Shown piece by piece: positions 5,796 to 12,856 of a DNA stretch of 49,554 nt; the stretch's first letter is position 1, and each line of letters opens with the position of its first letter. The translations under genes were made by a program, and so were the position numbers. A model generated the notes under the pieces. It ran no database searches. It saw only the letters and a program-made list of their open reading frames with translations, and was not told the origin of the DNA. Source of the stretch: a virus; IMG/VR virus record IMGVR_UViG_3300045973_000298, positions 1-49,554 of that record. One strand, 5' to 3'.

Positions 5796-6052
5796 TGAGA
5801 GCGACAAAGCAACAGAAGGACAACGCCCGCATGATGACGCTGCGCTCGGTGTTGGCGTCTCTGATCGACGCTGGCATTGCGTCAGAGTCCGAAGTGCTTC
5901 AGGCCATGCTGGACATCCTGCCACCGGCTGAGCAGTTCCCTGACATGAGCATCACTGAGGTTGAATGCCGCAACGCCTTGCGCATGTTCATCTCGAAGGC
6001 TATCTCGATGCTGCGTGAAGAGGACGCACTTCACAAAAAGAAGAGGAAGTGA
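5795..6052 (+). CDS. Hypothetical helical protein, 85 aa
   Basis: Begins MRATKQQKDNARMMTLRSVL. The ATG overlaps the previous stop by one base (TAATG), so it is translationally coupled to the membrane protein. It is predicted to be nearly all helix, with acidic middle and a basic C-terminal tail (LHKKKRK). I do not recognise a family. Confidence 0.7.
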   Translation: MRATKQQKDNARMMTLRSVLASLIDAGIASESEVLQAMLDILPPAEQFPDMSITEVECRNALRMFISKAISMLREEDALHKKKRK

Positions 6053-6053
6053 A

Positions 6054-6320
6054 ATGGAGCACGTCAGCAGTATCGTTCAGCGCGTAGTTGCGCACATCAT
6101 GACTAAGAGAGGGCGTCGTACAATGAGTGAGCCAGTGGAGTTCGAGGGCTGTAGCTGTGAGGTTGAATCAACGAGCGCAATCCTCGTGGAGATTCCCGAA
6201 CACGGAGAGCTGTGGATTCCCAAGTCCCAGGTGCACGATGATTCAGAGGTCTATAAGAAGGGCACTGAAGGCAAGCTCGTCATCACCGCCTGGTTAGCGA
6301 CCCAGAAGGGTCTCGTTTAA
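6054..6320 (+). CDS. Conserved phage protein with WIPKSQ motif
   Basis: An 88-residue protein from the ATG at 6054 (AGAGGAA upstream). A second in-frame ATG at 6123, with GAGAGGG upstream, would give the conserved 65-residue core starting MSEPVEFEGCSCEVESTSAI. The pattern E-ST-AILVEIP, 'LWIPKSQVHDDSEV', 'GKLVITAWLATQKGL' is a common small phage and plasmid protein family of beta-rich fold and unknown role. Which start is used cannot be settled from sequence alone. Confidence 0.75.
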   Translation: MEHVSSIVQRVVAHIMTKRGRRTMSEPVEFEGCSCEVESTSAILVEIPEHGELWIPKSQVHDDSEVYKKGTEGKLVITAWLATQKGLV

Positions 6321-6357
6321 GTTTTCAATAATAGACTATTGCTGATTGGGAGTAGTT

Positions 6358-6702
6358 ATGAAATACCTCGCGCCAGTTTGGAGCGGTTCGCATTACGCAA
6401 TCGTTGCCGAAGGAGAGAATATGCACACGACGCTTGAATGGTTTCAGAAGCAGATGCTGGCCAGACTTGCGGCGAACGCGGGCAAATCAAAGGAAGACAA
6501 TCCACACTCGGTATTCGAGAGCATGGCGGACTCGTCCAATGCATTGCTCGATGCGCTCGGACACCAAGACTGCGATACCGCCGTCGCCCGAGCTGTGGAC
6601 GTAGCTATTCAGGCTTTGCAGATTGCAGAGCTTGCTATGGCTGCGGGCCAAGTTGAAGGAACCAGCAAGGCGCTCACGTCGAGCGCTCGACCGTTGGAAT
6701 GA
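6358..6702 (+). CDS. Hypothetical protein, 114 aa
   Basis: Start MKYLAPVWSGSHYAIVAEGE at 6358 with GGGAG upstream. The first 20 residues suggest beta strands and the rest is helical with an Ala-rich C-terminus (AIQALQIAELAMAAGQVE). No family recognised. The stop overlaps the upstream edge of the next open frame. Confidence 0.65.
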   Translation: MKYLAPVWSGSHYAIVAEGENMHTTLEWFQKQMLARLAANAGKSKEDNPHSVFESMADSSNALLDALGHQDCDTAVARAVDVAIQALQIAELAMAAGQVEGTSKALTSSARPLE

Positions 6703-6719
6703 CCAAACAGGAGAAGTAC

Positions 6720-6992
6720 ATGGCAAAGGCAAGACTCCCAGAATCCGTGAAGTTGTATCGTCAAATCGAAGTGGTGGCTGCGAAGATCGACACGCGCAAG
6801 AGATGGCTCGTCGGTGCAAAGGTGGCTGCTAAGGCAGCCCCGAAGAACACCGTCGCCAAAGACAAAGCGGTGACCGTTCTCAACGGCCATGTCACGGCAC
6901 TCAGCGAGCTGAAGAGCGCGCACCAAAATCTCAAAGAATCCTTCAAGACCGCCAAGCAAGCCGAGAAGGCTGCGAAGTCCACCAAAAGCTGA
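6720..6992 (+). CDS. Basic helical hypothetical protein, 90 aa
   Basis: MAKARLPESVKLYRQIEVVA at the start. AGGAG six bases before the ATG at 6720 favours it over the ATG at 6699, which overlaps the previous stop but lacks a ribosome site. Rich in Lys and Ala and probably a long coiled coil. It could bind nucleic acid non-specifically, which is inference only. A hairpin begins at its stop codon (6989-7021). Confidence 0.65.
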   Translation: MAKARLPESVKLYRQIEVVAAKIDTRKRWLVGAKVAAKAAPKNTVAKDKAVTVLNGHVTALSELKSAHQNLKESFKTAKQAEKAAKSTKS

Positions 6993-7021
6993 GGTCGGAT
7001 GTTTCCGACGTTTACCCTCAG
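6989..7021 (+). terminator. Nested hairpin at gene end
   Basis: GTCGGA/TCCGAC (6994-7009) forms a perfect stem with a TGTT loop, and CTGAG/CTCAG (6989-6993 with 7017-7021) can close around it. There is no T-tract. It is likely a weak terminator or 3'-end structure for the preceding genes. Confidence 0.4.
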
Positions 7022-7350
7022 TCGAATCTGTTCATGCGCTGACGCAATCGTGCGTGCGAGTGAGCAGTTAGATGCGGCCTGCACGAGACGCGTGGAACCG
7101 TCTTTTGAGAAGTACGCGTGCGGGCAACTTACAACCCTAAATAAACGCGTGACTGCGCGAGATGTCATTAGTCAGGGTCGTACAGGTTATCTGAGGGGCA
7201 GTACGACACGAACGGGCTCGGTGGGTTCCAACGACACTACGGAAGTAAAACAGTCGGCCACGCATGGGTGGGCACCCGTTCAAACGCGAATGAGTTCGTA
7301 TAAGTGAGATTCTGTTTACGGGTTACCGTTTACAAGAACTTGGAACTTGG
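7022..7350. other. Spacer with no supported gene
   Basis: The only long open frame (from 6999 to 7307) lacks a proper ribosome site and has atypical composition, so I treat the stretch as non-coding. Its right end holds GTTTACGGGTTACCGTTTAC (7314-7333), two copies of the GTTTAC word, and a doubled AACTTGG just before the hairpin at 7351. Confidence 0.45.
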
Positions 7351-7392
7351 CATAGGCTCCTCGTGTCGTACGACGATGAAGAGGAGCCTATG
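7351..7392 (+). promoter_or_regulatory. 12-bp hairpin hiding ribosome site and start codon
   Basis: CATAGGCTCCTC (7351-7362) is the exact reverse complement of GAGGAGCCTATG (7381-7392), which contains both the ribosome site (GAGGAG) and the ATG (7390) of the regulator gene. The loop holds the perfect DNA palindrome GTCGTACGAC (7365-7374). In RNA the stem should block translation initiation. In DNA the palindrome or the longer repeat could be the binding site of the dimeric regulator itself. Confidence 0.8.
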
Positions 7393-7578
7393 TCCAAGCC
7401 AAAGACCAAATCGAAACGCGGCCCAGGCCGTCCCCCAAAACCAGAGAACAAGAAGCTCGTAGTCGTAGGTACGCGTGTGTCCCCGCGTATCTTCGAGCTG
7501 CTCAAGAAGCGCGCGGATGCTTCGGAGTGCAGCGTCGGCCTGCTGCTGCGCACCATCTGTCGCGACGCCGTCAAGTAG
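7390..7578 (+). CDS. AT-hook plus ribbon-helix-helix DNA-binding protein
   Basis: A 62-residue protein. An AT-hook-like KRGPGRPPK lies at residues 9-17. A strand (KLVVVGTRVSP) followed by two helices (RIFELLKKRADA and VGLLLRTICRDAV) then gives the layout of a ribbon-helix-helix (CopG/Arc-type) protein. Such proteins bind palindromic operators as dimers and often repress their own gene. The start codon is buried in the hairpin at 7351-7392, so its output is probably tightly limited. Candidate operators are GTCGTACGAC within that hairpin and the ATCACGA/CACGATA pairs at 5427-5446 and 7592-7619. Confidence 0.75.
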   Translation: MSKPKTKSKRGPGRPPKPENKKLVVVGTRVSPRIFELLKKRADASECSVGLLLRTICRDAVK

Positions 7579-7591
7579 CAATCCCCTTGCA

Positions 7592-7619
7592 TATCGTGAC
7601 TTGTTCCTGTAACACGATA
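7592..7619 (+). promoter_or_regulatory. Putative operator, inverted repeat
   Basis: TATCGTG (7592-7598) and CACGATA (7613-7619) form an inverted repeat with a 14-base centre, upstream of the gene at 7645. The half-site (TATCGTG/CACGATA) matches that in the promoter spacer at 5427-5446. A further TCGTG lies at 7627. It is probably a repressor site, with the neighbouring ribbon-helix-helix protein as a candidate partner. Confidence 0.45.
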
Positions 7620-7644
7620 CCCCCATCGTGAAATAGGAGGTTGT

Positions 7645-8079
7645 GTGGCGAGAGAGCTTACGTGTGATGATGTTGGTTGTGCTTGTGGCGATAAGAACAT
7701 CCGTGTGAACCATGCCGCGGAGTTCGGATCGGTCGGGTGGTTGCTTGACCACCTAGAGCGCAACACGAAGAAGATGTTGAGCGTTGCAAAAGCGAAGAAC
7801 GCTGACTACGCCGGGGCGTCTGCTGACCCCTTCGGTAATTTTTCTCGTGTGGAGACACTAGGAATCTGCTCAACCGAGGTTGGGTTCCTGACGCGCATGA
7901 CGGACAAGTTGTGTCGAATTGCTTCGTTCGTGAAGCAGGGCAACCTGCAGGTGAAAGATGAGAGCGTGCAGGATACGCTGCTCGACTTGGCTAACTATGC
8001 GCTGCTCATGAGCGCTTACCTAGATTCAAAGAAGTATGATCACTCGAAGGTGGCAGGCTCGACGAGGCCCGCACCATGA
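7645..8079 (+). CDS. Nucleotide modification associated protein (DUF1599-like)
   Basis: A 144-residue protein with a GTG start just after AGGAGG. From about residue 50 it reads 'AKNADYAGASADPFGNFSRV', then 'TRMTDKLCRIASFV', 'DESVQDTLLDLANYALLMSA'. This K-x-x-DY, PF-NF, R-x-x-DK-x-R, DE-x-x-DTL-DLA-Y pattern is that of nucleotide modification associated domain 1 (DUF1599, MazG-like helical fold), found in phages and in some cases linked to modified-base metabolism. The N-terminal 30 residues add a short Cys-containing segment (CDDVGCACGD). A role in nucleotide pools or base modification is inferred from the family. Confidence 0.75.
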   Translation: MARELTCDDVGCACGDKNIRVNHAAEFGSVGWLLDHLERNTKKMLSVAKAKNADYAGASADPFGNFSRVETLGICSTEVGFLTRMTDKLCRIASFVKQGNLQVKDESVQDTLLDLANYALLMSAYLDSKKYDHSKVAGSTRPAP

Positions 8080-8354
8080 GAACCCGTGTGCTCGCCGCTA
8101 CCCGTCTGGCGCGGGAGGTAGCGGCATGGAAGAAGAGATTTACGCAAGCAAAGGACCGGCTGAGGTACGCCAGCAAGAAGTTTGATCAGCTCACCGACGA
8201 GGCCGCCAAAGCAGTTTGGTTTGAGGAGATTCAGCACCGGAAAGCTGTGGCGACCAATTGTCACGCCGCTCTAGTGCAAAGTCGTCGGCAGCTAGAGCTA
8301 CATACACTGCATGAACAACGTGAGGTTAAGCATGTCCGCTCCCGCTTCAGCTGA
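8076..8354 (+). CDS. Hypothetical coiled-coil protein, 92 aa
   Basis: Begins MRTRVLAATRLAREVAAWKK; the ATG overlaps the stop of the previous gene. It is predicted to be helical throughout, rich in Arg, Lys, Gln and His (FTQAKDRLRYASKKFDQL). Its last codons overlap the start of the ligase gene, so these three genes form a coupled group. No family recognised. Confidence 0.65.
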   Translation: MRTRVLAATRLAREVAAWKKRFTQAKDRLRYASKKFDQLTDEAAKAVWFEEIQHRKAVATNCHAALVQSRRQLELHTLHEQREVKHVRSRFS

Positions 8355-9648
8355 GATTACCCTCTTTCAAAACAACGGACGCGGTGAGAGGCCACAGGTC
8401 TGGATCGGTAAACGCCTTGGGGCAACTGTTCACGTACAGTGGGGCCAGGCTGGCGGTAAACTGCAAGCTACGTCCACCGTGCACGAGATTGTGAATGAGG
8501 GAAGGAAGAACGAACGTCACCCAAACCAAGCTGCGCAAGATGCGCTCGACCGTCTCGTGAAGCTGAAGAAGCGAGAGGGATACACCGAGCAGGAGCACAC
8601 CATCGCCGAACAGGAGAACGCAGCGAAGTACGTCACGCTCGACTTCGACGACCTGCCGAGCAACCTGTGCTTCTATAAGCCGAACAAGAACGTTTCGGTG
8701 AAGATGACAAAGCTCATGGCAGGCGGCGGGGGCATCTACACGCGCAAGCGCGACGGAGAAATGTTCGCCATCGTCGTGAACAACGACCGTCAGGTGGACA
8801 TCTACTCGCGGCGCATGCACAAGCACCACGACAACGAGACTGCAGAGTTTCCCTGGTCTGCCCGCTTCCCGCACGTTGTGGATGCCGTGTTGGCGCTGAA
8901 CCTGCCGCCGAAGACGGTCCTGCTCGCAGAGATGATCATGAACAGAAACGGGGCTGATGACTTTCAGCACGTGACGACGGTGACGCGCTCGCTGACGCCG
9001 CGGGCGCTGGCGAGGCAGAAGTCTGATGGCCACCTCTCTGCATACGTCTGGGACTTGGCGTTCTTTGCGGGGCAGCCGTGTGCGTCCTCGCACCACGTCA
9101 ACTATCGCCTGGAATGGATCAAGTCTCGCATCACAGGAAGCAAGCACCTGATTCCTGTCGAGACATTCAACTACGACGACGCTGAGGCAGCGCTGCAGTC
9201 AGCTAAGGTGAACGGGTGGGAAGGCTTCGTTGTCGTAGACCCCGAGGCCGTCTATGAAGACCGCGCCTGGAGCTTCAAGGGCAAGCCCGACCGCCCCTCC
9301 ACATGCGTGAAGCTCAAGCCGCACATGGAGGGGGATTTCCTCGTAAACTTCGACCCTGCCGATGGGGTCGGCAGCTTCGGCAACGGCAAGAAGGCGGGAG
9401 GCGTCGGTGCGGTGGCATGCTTTGCCAAGAGGGCCGGTGAGCTTGTTTACGTCGGCGACTGTGGGACGGGGCTTACTGACGAGCAGGTGAAGTCGTTTGC
9501 CAAAGCGAAGTATCCGCAGGTATGGGAAATCCAGTTCGCAGAGTTCACACCCAAGGGGATGATGCGGCATGCTCAATTTCTGCGTGTGCGCGACGACAAG
9601 ACCGTGGATGAAATCTTTGAGATGCCAGAAGCAGGAGAAGACGAATGA
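8332..9648 (+). CDS. ATP-dependent DNA ligase with N-terminal WGR-like domain
   Basis: A 438-residue protein. The ATG at 8332 is preceded by GTGAGG; an ATG at 8311 would add seven residues. Residues about 8-85 look like a WGR domain (strands around 'VWIGKRLGATVHVQWGQAGG', then a helix with 'AAQDALDRLVKLKKREGY'). The nucleotidyltransferase part follows. Motif I is KRDGEM, with the adenylated Lys near residue 139; motif III is LLAEMIM near 199; motif IV is EGFVVVD; motif V is VKLKP near 324. A C-terminal OB-like region ends the protein. It seals nicks in phage DNA. WGR domains bind nicked or broken ends in PARP-type proteins, so the fusion would help target damage or replication nicks. Confidence 0.85.
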   Translation: MSAPASAEITLFQNNGRGERPQVWIGKRLGATVHVQWGQAGGKLQATSTVHEIVNEGRKNERHPNQAAQDALDRLVKLKKREGYTEQEHTIAEQENAAKYVTLDFDDLPSNLCFYKPNKNVSVKMTKLMAGGGGIYTRKRDGEMFAIVVNNDRQVDIYSRRMHKHHDNETAEFPWSARFPHVVDAVLALNLPPKTVLLAEMIMNRNGADDFQHVTTVTRSLTPRALARQKSDGHLSAYVWDLAFFAGQPCASSHHVNYRLEWIKSRITGSKHLIPVETFNYDDAEAALQSAKVNGWEGFVVVDPEAVYEDRAWSFKGKPDRPSTCVKLKPHMEGDFLVNFDPADGVGSFGNGKKAGGVGAVACFAKRAGELVYVGDCGTGLTDEQVKSFAKAKYPQVWEIQFAEFTPKGMMRHAQFLRVRDDKTVDEIFEMPEAGEDE

Positions 9649-9848
9649 GCCCCAAGCGTATATTTTACCGCGAAGGCCGTACCATAAACATGGGCAACTA
9701 CGAGTCGATCAAGGTCGAGATCGAGATGGAAAGCGAGACTACAGACGACACGCCTGAAGGTCGCCTGAAGGCTTTGAAGAGCTTGCGTGACGAGGTACGA
9801 ACGTTTCTCGACCGTGAAGCACGGCTGTTCAAGAAGAGGGGTGTATAA
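9645..9848 (+). CDS. Conserved small phage protein, 67 aa
   Basis: Begins MSPKRIFYREGRTINMGNYE. AGGAGAAGACGA precedes the ATG, which overlaps the ligase stop. A beta-strand segment (RTINMGNYESIKVEIEMES) and then a helix (EGRLKALKSLRDEVRTFLDR) give a compact layout seen in small phage proteins encoded near replication genes. Function unknown. It ends within the first codon of the next gene. Confidence 0.7.
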   Translation: MSPKRIFYREGRTINMGNYESIKVEIEMESETTDDTPEGRLKALKSLRDEVRTFLDREARLFKKRGV

Positions 9849-10111
9849 TGCCACCGAAGACCAACTACCAGATGTGGGTCGAGCGCGCCGACCCGTCATT
9901 GCCTACCGCAAAGGCCATGCGTCGCCTACGCAAGAAGACGGGGCTGTCGCAGCGGCAGTTTGGCAAGCTCGCCAAGTTCAGCCAAGGATACCTTGGCATG
10001 ATCGAGCGTGGCATCTGCCAGCCGAAGTACAACACCCTGACCCGCGTCATCAAGGCGTTCAACAAGCTGGGGGTGCCATGCTCCCACGAAGACTTTGGAT
10101 TTACCGAATGA
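9848..10111 (+). CDS. Helix-turn-helix (Xre/Cro-type) protein
   Basis: An 87-residue protein with AGAGGGG before the ATG. Residues about 21-75 match the Xre fold: 'AMRRLRKKTGLSQRQFGKLA' holds helices 1-2, 'FSQGYLGMIERGICQPKYNT' the recognition helix and turn, and 'LTRVIKAFNKLGV' the closing helices. It probably binds DNA as a dimer to regulate phage transcription. The targets are unknown and no obvious palindrome lies in its own leader, which is within the previous gene. Confidence 0.8.
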   Translation: MPPKTNYQMWVERADPSLPTAKAMRRLRKKTGLSQRQFGKLAKFSQGYLGMIERGICQPKYNTLTRVIKAFNKLGVPCSHEDFGFTE

Positions 10112-10458
10112 AATACCAGCTGGTTTCAGCGCTACGCGAAGAAGGCACCCCTGTTGCATTGGACGGTCAGAAGGTGGGCAAGGCATATCCGTTCATCGAG
10201 CCTCGCGATGTGCTGGTGCTGCGCACCACACGGCCGACAAGCTCCGAGGATGTGCGACTGATCGCCCAGTCTCTCCATCAATCCTTGAAGATGCCAGTGC
10301 TCATCGTAGACAGCTCGATTGAAGTGCTGGTGCTGCGTGTGGTGCCGGGCACCATCACGAGGTTTGTGCGTCATCATGCACTAGCGCTGCTCGCAGGCAT
10401 TGCTGCATTATGGTTTACGACTCGTGCCAAGTTTGCGCTCCGCTCACCAAAAGCGTAG
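10108..10458 (+). CDS. Hypothetical protein with C-terminal membrane segment
   Basis: A 116-residue protein starting MKYQLVSALREEGTPVALDG; the ATG overlaps the stop of the regulator gene. Residues 1-80 look like a small alpha/beta domain with two strand-helix units (VLVLRTTRPTSSEDVRLIAQ; MPVLIVDSSIEVLVLRVV). A hydrophobic stretch near the C-terminus (HALALLAGIAALWFTT) could anchor it in the membrane. No family recognised. Confidence 0.65.
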   Translation: MKYQLVSALREEGTPVALDGQKVGKAYPFIEPRDVLVLRTTRPTSSEDVRLIAQSLHQSLKMPVLIVDSSIEVLVLRVVPGTITRFVRHHALALLAGIAALWFTTRAKFALRSPKA

Positions 10459-10460
10459 AC

Positions 10461-10489
10461 TTGACGCCAACAAGGGGTCAGCATATCTC
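10461..10489 (+). promoter_or_regulatory. Weak sigma70-like promoter candidate
   Basis: TTGACG (10461-10466), a 17-base spacer and TATCTC (10484-10489) precede the gene at 10529. GTAAAC and AAGGAG follow. The -35 is good and the -10 poor, so this may need an activator or may not be real. It is the only sizeable spacer between 9645 and 12857. Confidence 0.35.
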
Positions 10490-10528
10490 GACTCGACCTG
10501 TACGTTATTGTAAACTCTAAGGAGCACC

Positions 10529-10939
10529 ATGCGGCTCGCGATAAAGATTGACCAAGTGTTGTCTGAGGATTCGACACAGACATTGAAGCTGCTGGACCGT
10601 CGTCCCGCCGAAATTGACGATACGATGACCAAGGGTGGTGGCCCCGGCATCGTTCTCGTACCGGCGAACACCACCGACCTTCAGGTACCTCTCGGGTTGA
10701 TTGCGGACTGTCAGTACGTGTTCATCGAAACGGATTTCCCCATCATTGCAAAGCTCGGCGGTACAGAAGCGGCACGCGCGCTGAACCTCACGCCGCGTGT
10801 TACGATGAACGGTGCCCAGCGCATCGTAGACGTAAAAGGCAAGATCCTCTTGATCACGAATGGCGTGACATCTCTGTACCTATCGAACGAGTCGCTCACG
10901 GACGTGGCAACGGTGCTCGTCAAGCTGGCTGGTGTGTAG
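10529..10939 (+). CDS. Hypothetical beta-rich protein, probably virion-associated
   Basis: A 136-residue protein; AAGGAG lies five bases before the ATG. It begins MRLAIKIDQVLSEDSTQTLK and is mostly beta strand, with 'PGIVLVPANTTDLQVPLGLI' and 'KGKILLITNGVTSLYLSN'. The even beta pattern and the way it opens the gene run leading to the portal suggest a structural or decoration protein. That is inference from position; no family is recognised. Confidence 0.65.
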   Translation: MRLAIKIDQVLSEDSTQTLKLLDRRPAEIDDTMTKGGGPGIVLVPANTTDLQVPLGLIADCQYVFIETDFPIIAKLGGTEAARALNLTPRVTMNGAQRIVDVKGKILLITNGVTSLYLSNESLTDVATVLVKLAGV

Positions 10940-11214
10940 TGCAGGGTCTTCAGCTTCAAGAGCTGCTCGCGAAGGTGCAGCAGGACGACCTGTCCAAAGC
11001 TGAGGCTCGCGTGGAAGCCGAGCGCGCAGCTCGCGCCAAGATTCACAGAGAGCAAGGCAGCGGCTTGACCATCAACCAGATGGTGGAGCAGTTGTCGAAA
11101 GAAGAAGAAGAGGGTAAGGCCGACGACCAGCCCGCACTGCAACTTCACAAGAAGGAGACCACCGATGCCCCAAAACGAACAGCCAACGGATTCTTCCCCC
11201 CGCCCCCAAAGTGA
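10939..11214 (+). CDS. Charged coiled-coil hypothetical protein, 91 aa
   Basis: A GTG start overlaps the previous stop (TAGTG). The sequence is Glu/Lys/Ala-rich (ARVEAERAARAKIHREQGSG), helical, and ends in a Pro-rich tail (FFPPPPK). Its last 50 bases overlap the next gene in another frame. Function unknown. Confidence 0.6.
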   Translation: MQGLQLQELLAKVQQDDLSKAEARVEAERAARAKIHREQGSGLTINQMVEQLSKEEEEGKADDQPALQLHKKETTDAPKRTANGFFPPPPK

Positions 11215-11353
11215 GCGGACTGTTTTTCGTTGCGGTGGTTGTGGCGCTACTCACTCGCAAAAGGGGGAGTGCCCCTACTGCGCGTCCTCGAAGAACAAGG
11301 CGCTTGAGAACCAAGTCACCAAACAACTAACCGACAACGACCTCTTCAAATGA
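11165..11353 (+). CDS. Small zinc-ribbon protein
   Basis: A 62-residue protein with AAGGAGA before the ATG. CGGC and CPYC pairs (FRCGGCGATHSQKGECPYCA) form a four-Cys zinc ribbon between a disordered N-terminus (QPTDSSPRPQSE) and a charged C-terminal helix. It overlaps the preceding gene by 50 bases and the following gene by 4, so translation of the set is coupled. A nucleic-acid or protein-docking role is likely for this fold, but the target is unknown. Confidence 0.7.
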   Translation: MPQNEQPTDSSPRPQSERTVFRCGGCGATHSQKGECPYCASSKNKALENQVTKQLTDNDLFK

Positions 11354-11991
11354 GCAAAATCGTCATTCCCGTAAGTACGCTGTCGTCGCTGCAGAAGTCT
11401 GATGCTTCGCTGAAGATTCTCGTGTTGCGCGCTTCGTCTGCGGGACGGCGCTCGATGGCAGGTAGCATCGCTGAGCGTTTGACCGAGGTCATCACGAATC
11501 AGGTCAAAGACGCTGAGGTCAAGAAGCTCGACCTCGGGCGCATGGTGCTCGCCTCTGGTGCACAAGCTGCGTGGCCGAGCCCCTACAACGATCCTGAGTC
11601 CGACATGTTCGTGCCACAAGACGAAATGCCCACGGTGTACGAGGCGCTCGTGCAGTGCGACATCGTCATCGTGGCCACCGATGTGCACTGGGGATTCCCC
11701 AACCGTCACTTCGTCTGCATGGCTGAGCGGCTGCAGGCGTTCAAGACGGGCATGGACTCGGGCCAAGTGAAGATGCGCAACAAGATTGCTGCTGTGATCG
11801 CCACGTCACAATACGGCGGCGCGAACACGGTGGCGTCTCAAATCACACAGCTGTTTTCAATCCTGAGTTTTACCGTGCCTGGGCACTGTGTTATCACGGC
11901 GATGGAGTCGGAGAAGTCTGACGCGGGCACCGACGTAAACACGGCAGGCATGTCGTTGGTCGATGCTGCAATGGCTTTGCGGAGAACGTAA
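11350..11991 (+). CDS. Flavodoxin-fold NAD(P)H-dependent reductase-like protein
   Basis: A 213-residue protein. After a 20-residue extension, 'LKILVLRASSAGRRSMAGSI' matches the first strand, phosphate loop and helix of NADPH-dependent FMN reductases. 'MPTVYEALVQCDIVIVATDV' followed by 'HWGFPN' fits the second flavin-binding loop. 'KIAAVIATSQYGGANTVASQ' fits the third. It should bind FMN and pass electrons from NAD(P)H. The redox partner is unknown; candidates include host or phage ribonucleotide reduction or modified-base synthesis. Its place just before the portal is unusual for a metabolic gene. Confidence 0.75.
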   Translation: MSKIVIPVSTLSSLQKSDASLKILVLRASSAGRRSMAGSIAERLTEVITNQVKDAEVKKLDLGRMVLASGAQAAWPSPYNDPESDMFVPQDEMPTVYEALVQCDIVIVATDVHWGFPNRHFVCMAERLQAFKTGMDSGQVKMRNKIAAVIATSQYGGANTVASQITQLFSILSFTVPGHCVITAMESEKSDAGTDVNTAGMSLVDAAMALRRT

Positions 11992-11992
11992 A

Positions 11993-12853
11993 ATGCGAGA
12001 TACGGACGCAGACCTTGGCATCTTCGACGTGCAGAAACTTGATGCGGAGCCAGTGCTCCTGTTCGACATGGCACCCGAGGGCGCGAAGGCCAAGATGGCA
12101 ACCATCGTGCCGCCGAACACCAAGTGCTCCTCTTGCTACCACTATCAGGACCAGAACACTGCGTGCACCATCGGCACCAAGCCCAGCAAGTGTGGGATCG
12201 GTAACAACTCGGCGGATGGCTACGCACCGCTCATCATGAACGAAGAGGCTGCCGAGGCTTGGAAGACCAAGCGCATGGGCACCACGGCGCATGGTGGGCG
12301 CGTTGGCAAAGAGTCCCTGCGCCTGGAGACTCCCAAGTTCAAGATCGAAATTCTGGGCGACGAGAAGCTCACGCTGTCGCTGGAAGCCCCGTTGCGCAAG
12401 TCAGTCGAGCACCGCCCGCCGTCATCCTGGCTGCGGTACATGTCGCGATATGTAACCAAAGGTGAGCCACAGTTCGTGGCGGCAGGCATTTGGTGGGATC
12501 GCTGCACGAAGCTGCCTACGACGCTGGAGAAGGGGCTCTTCCAAGAGATCATGACCCGCACCCCTACCGATGCCGAGATTGCTCGCGCAGAGGCAGCCAC
12601 GCGCTGCCCTGACGGGCTTTCGAAGAGTGAGTGGCGTCGTCGCCTGGTCAAGGGGGACGCGGACGCTCCGGTGAGCCCCGAGTCGCCCAAAGAAACCAGT
12701 GAAGGCTCCGAGGAAGACCCGAAGGCCGTCCTGCGCACTGACAAGGCCAAGCAGTTCTACCGCGACCTGAAGGCGAGCGGGACCGCTCCGAGTGAATCAG
12801 CCAGCACGTATGCCAAGGGACGCGGCGGCGCTGCCAAAAAGTCTGGGGAATAA
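11993..12853 (+). CDS. Hypothetical protein with N-terminal Cys cluster, precedes portal
   Basis: A 286-residue protein from the ATG at 11993 (GGAGAAC upstream). At about residues 44-64 'CSSCYHYQDQNTACTIG' followed by 'CGIG' provides four Cys for a possible metal site. A basic middle holds 'SSWLRYMSRYVTKGE'. The C-terminus is low complexity and acidic (SPESPKETSEGSEEDPK), ending in Lys/Gly. It is placed directly before the portal with a 3-base gap. A role in packaging or portal assembly is possible, but I do not recognise a family. Confidence 0.7.
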   Translation: MRDTDADLGIFDVQKLDAEPVLLFDMAPEGAKAKMATIVPPNTKCSSCYHYQDQNTACTIGTKPSKCGIGNNSADGYAPLIMNEEAAEAWKTKRMGTTAHGGRVGKESLRLETPKFKIEILGDEKLTLSLEAPLRKSVEHRPPSSWLRYMSRYVTKGEPQFVAAGIWWDRCTKLPTTLEKGLFQEIMTRTPTDAEIARAEAATRCPDGLSKSEWRRRLVKGDADAPVSPESPKETSEGSEEDPKAVLRTDKAKQFYRDLKASGTAPSESASTYAKGRGGAAKKSGE

Positions 12854-12856
12854 GCT

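Noticed and set aside
6999-7307. 102-codon open frame on the + strand
   Set aside because: No proper ribosome site, it begins inside a hairpin, and it has odd composition with no protein-like pattern; treated as spacer.
8954-8960. CTGATGA on the + strand (also near 22764)
   Set aside because: Both lie inside well-supported genes without flanking stems or GAAA, so they are chance matches to a hammerhead core.
9787-10458. 223-codon frame spanning the helix-turn-helix gene
   Set aside because: Its first half overlaps the better-supported gene at 9848-10111 in another frame; only the part from 10108 has coding character.
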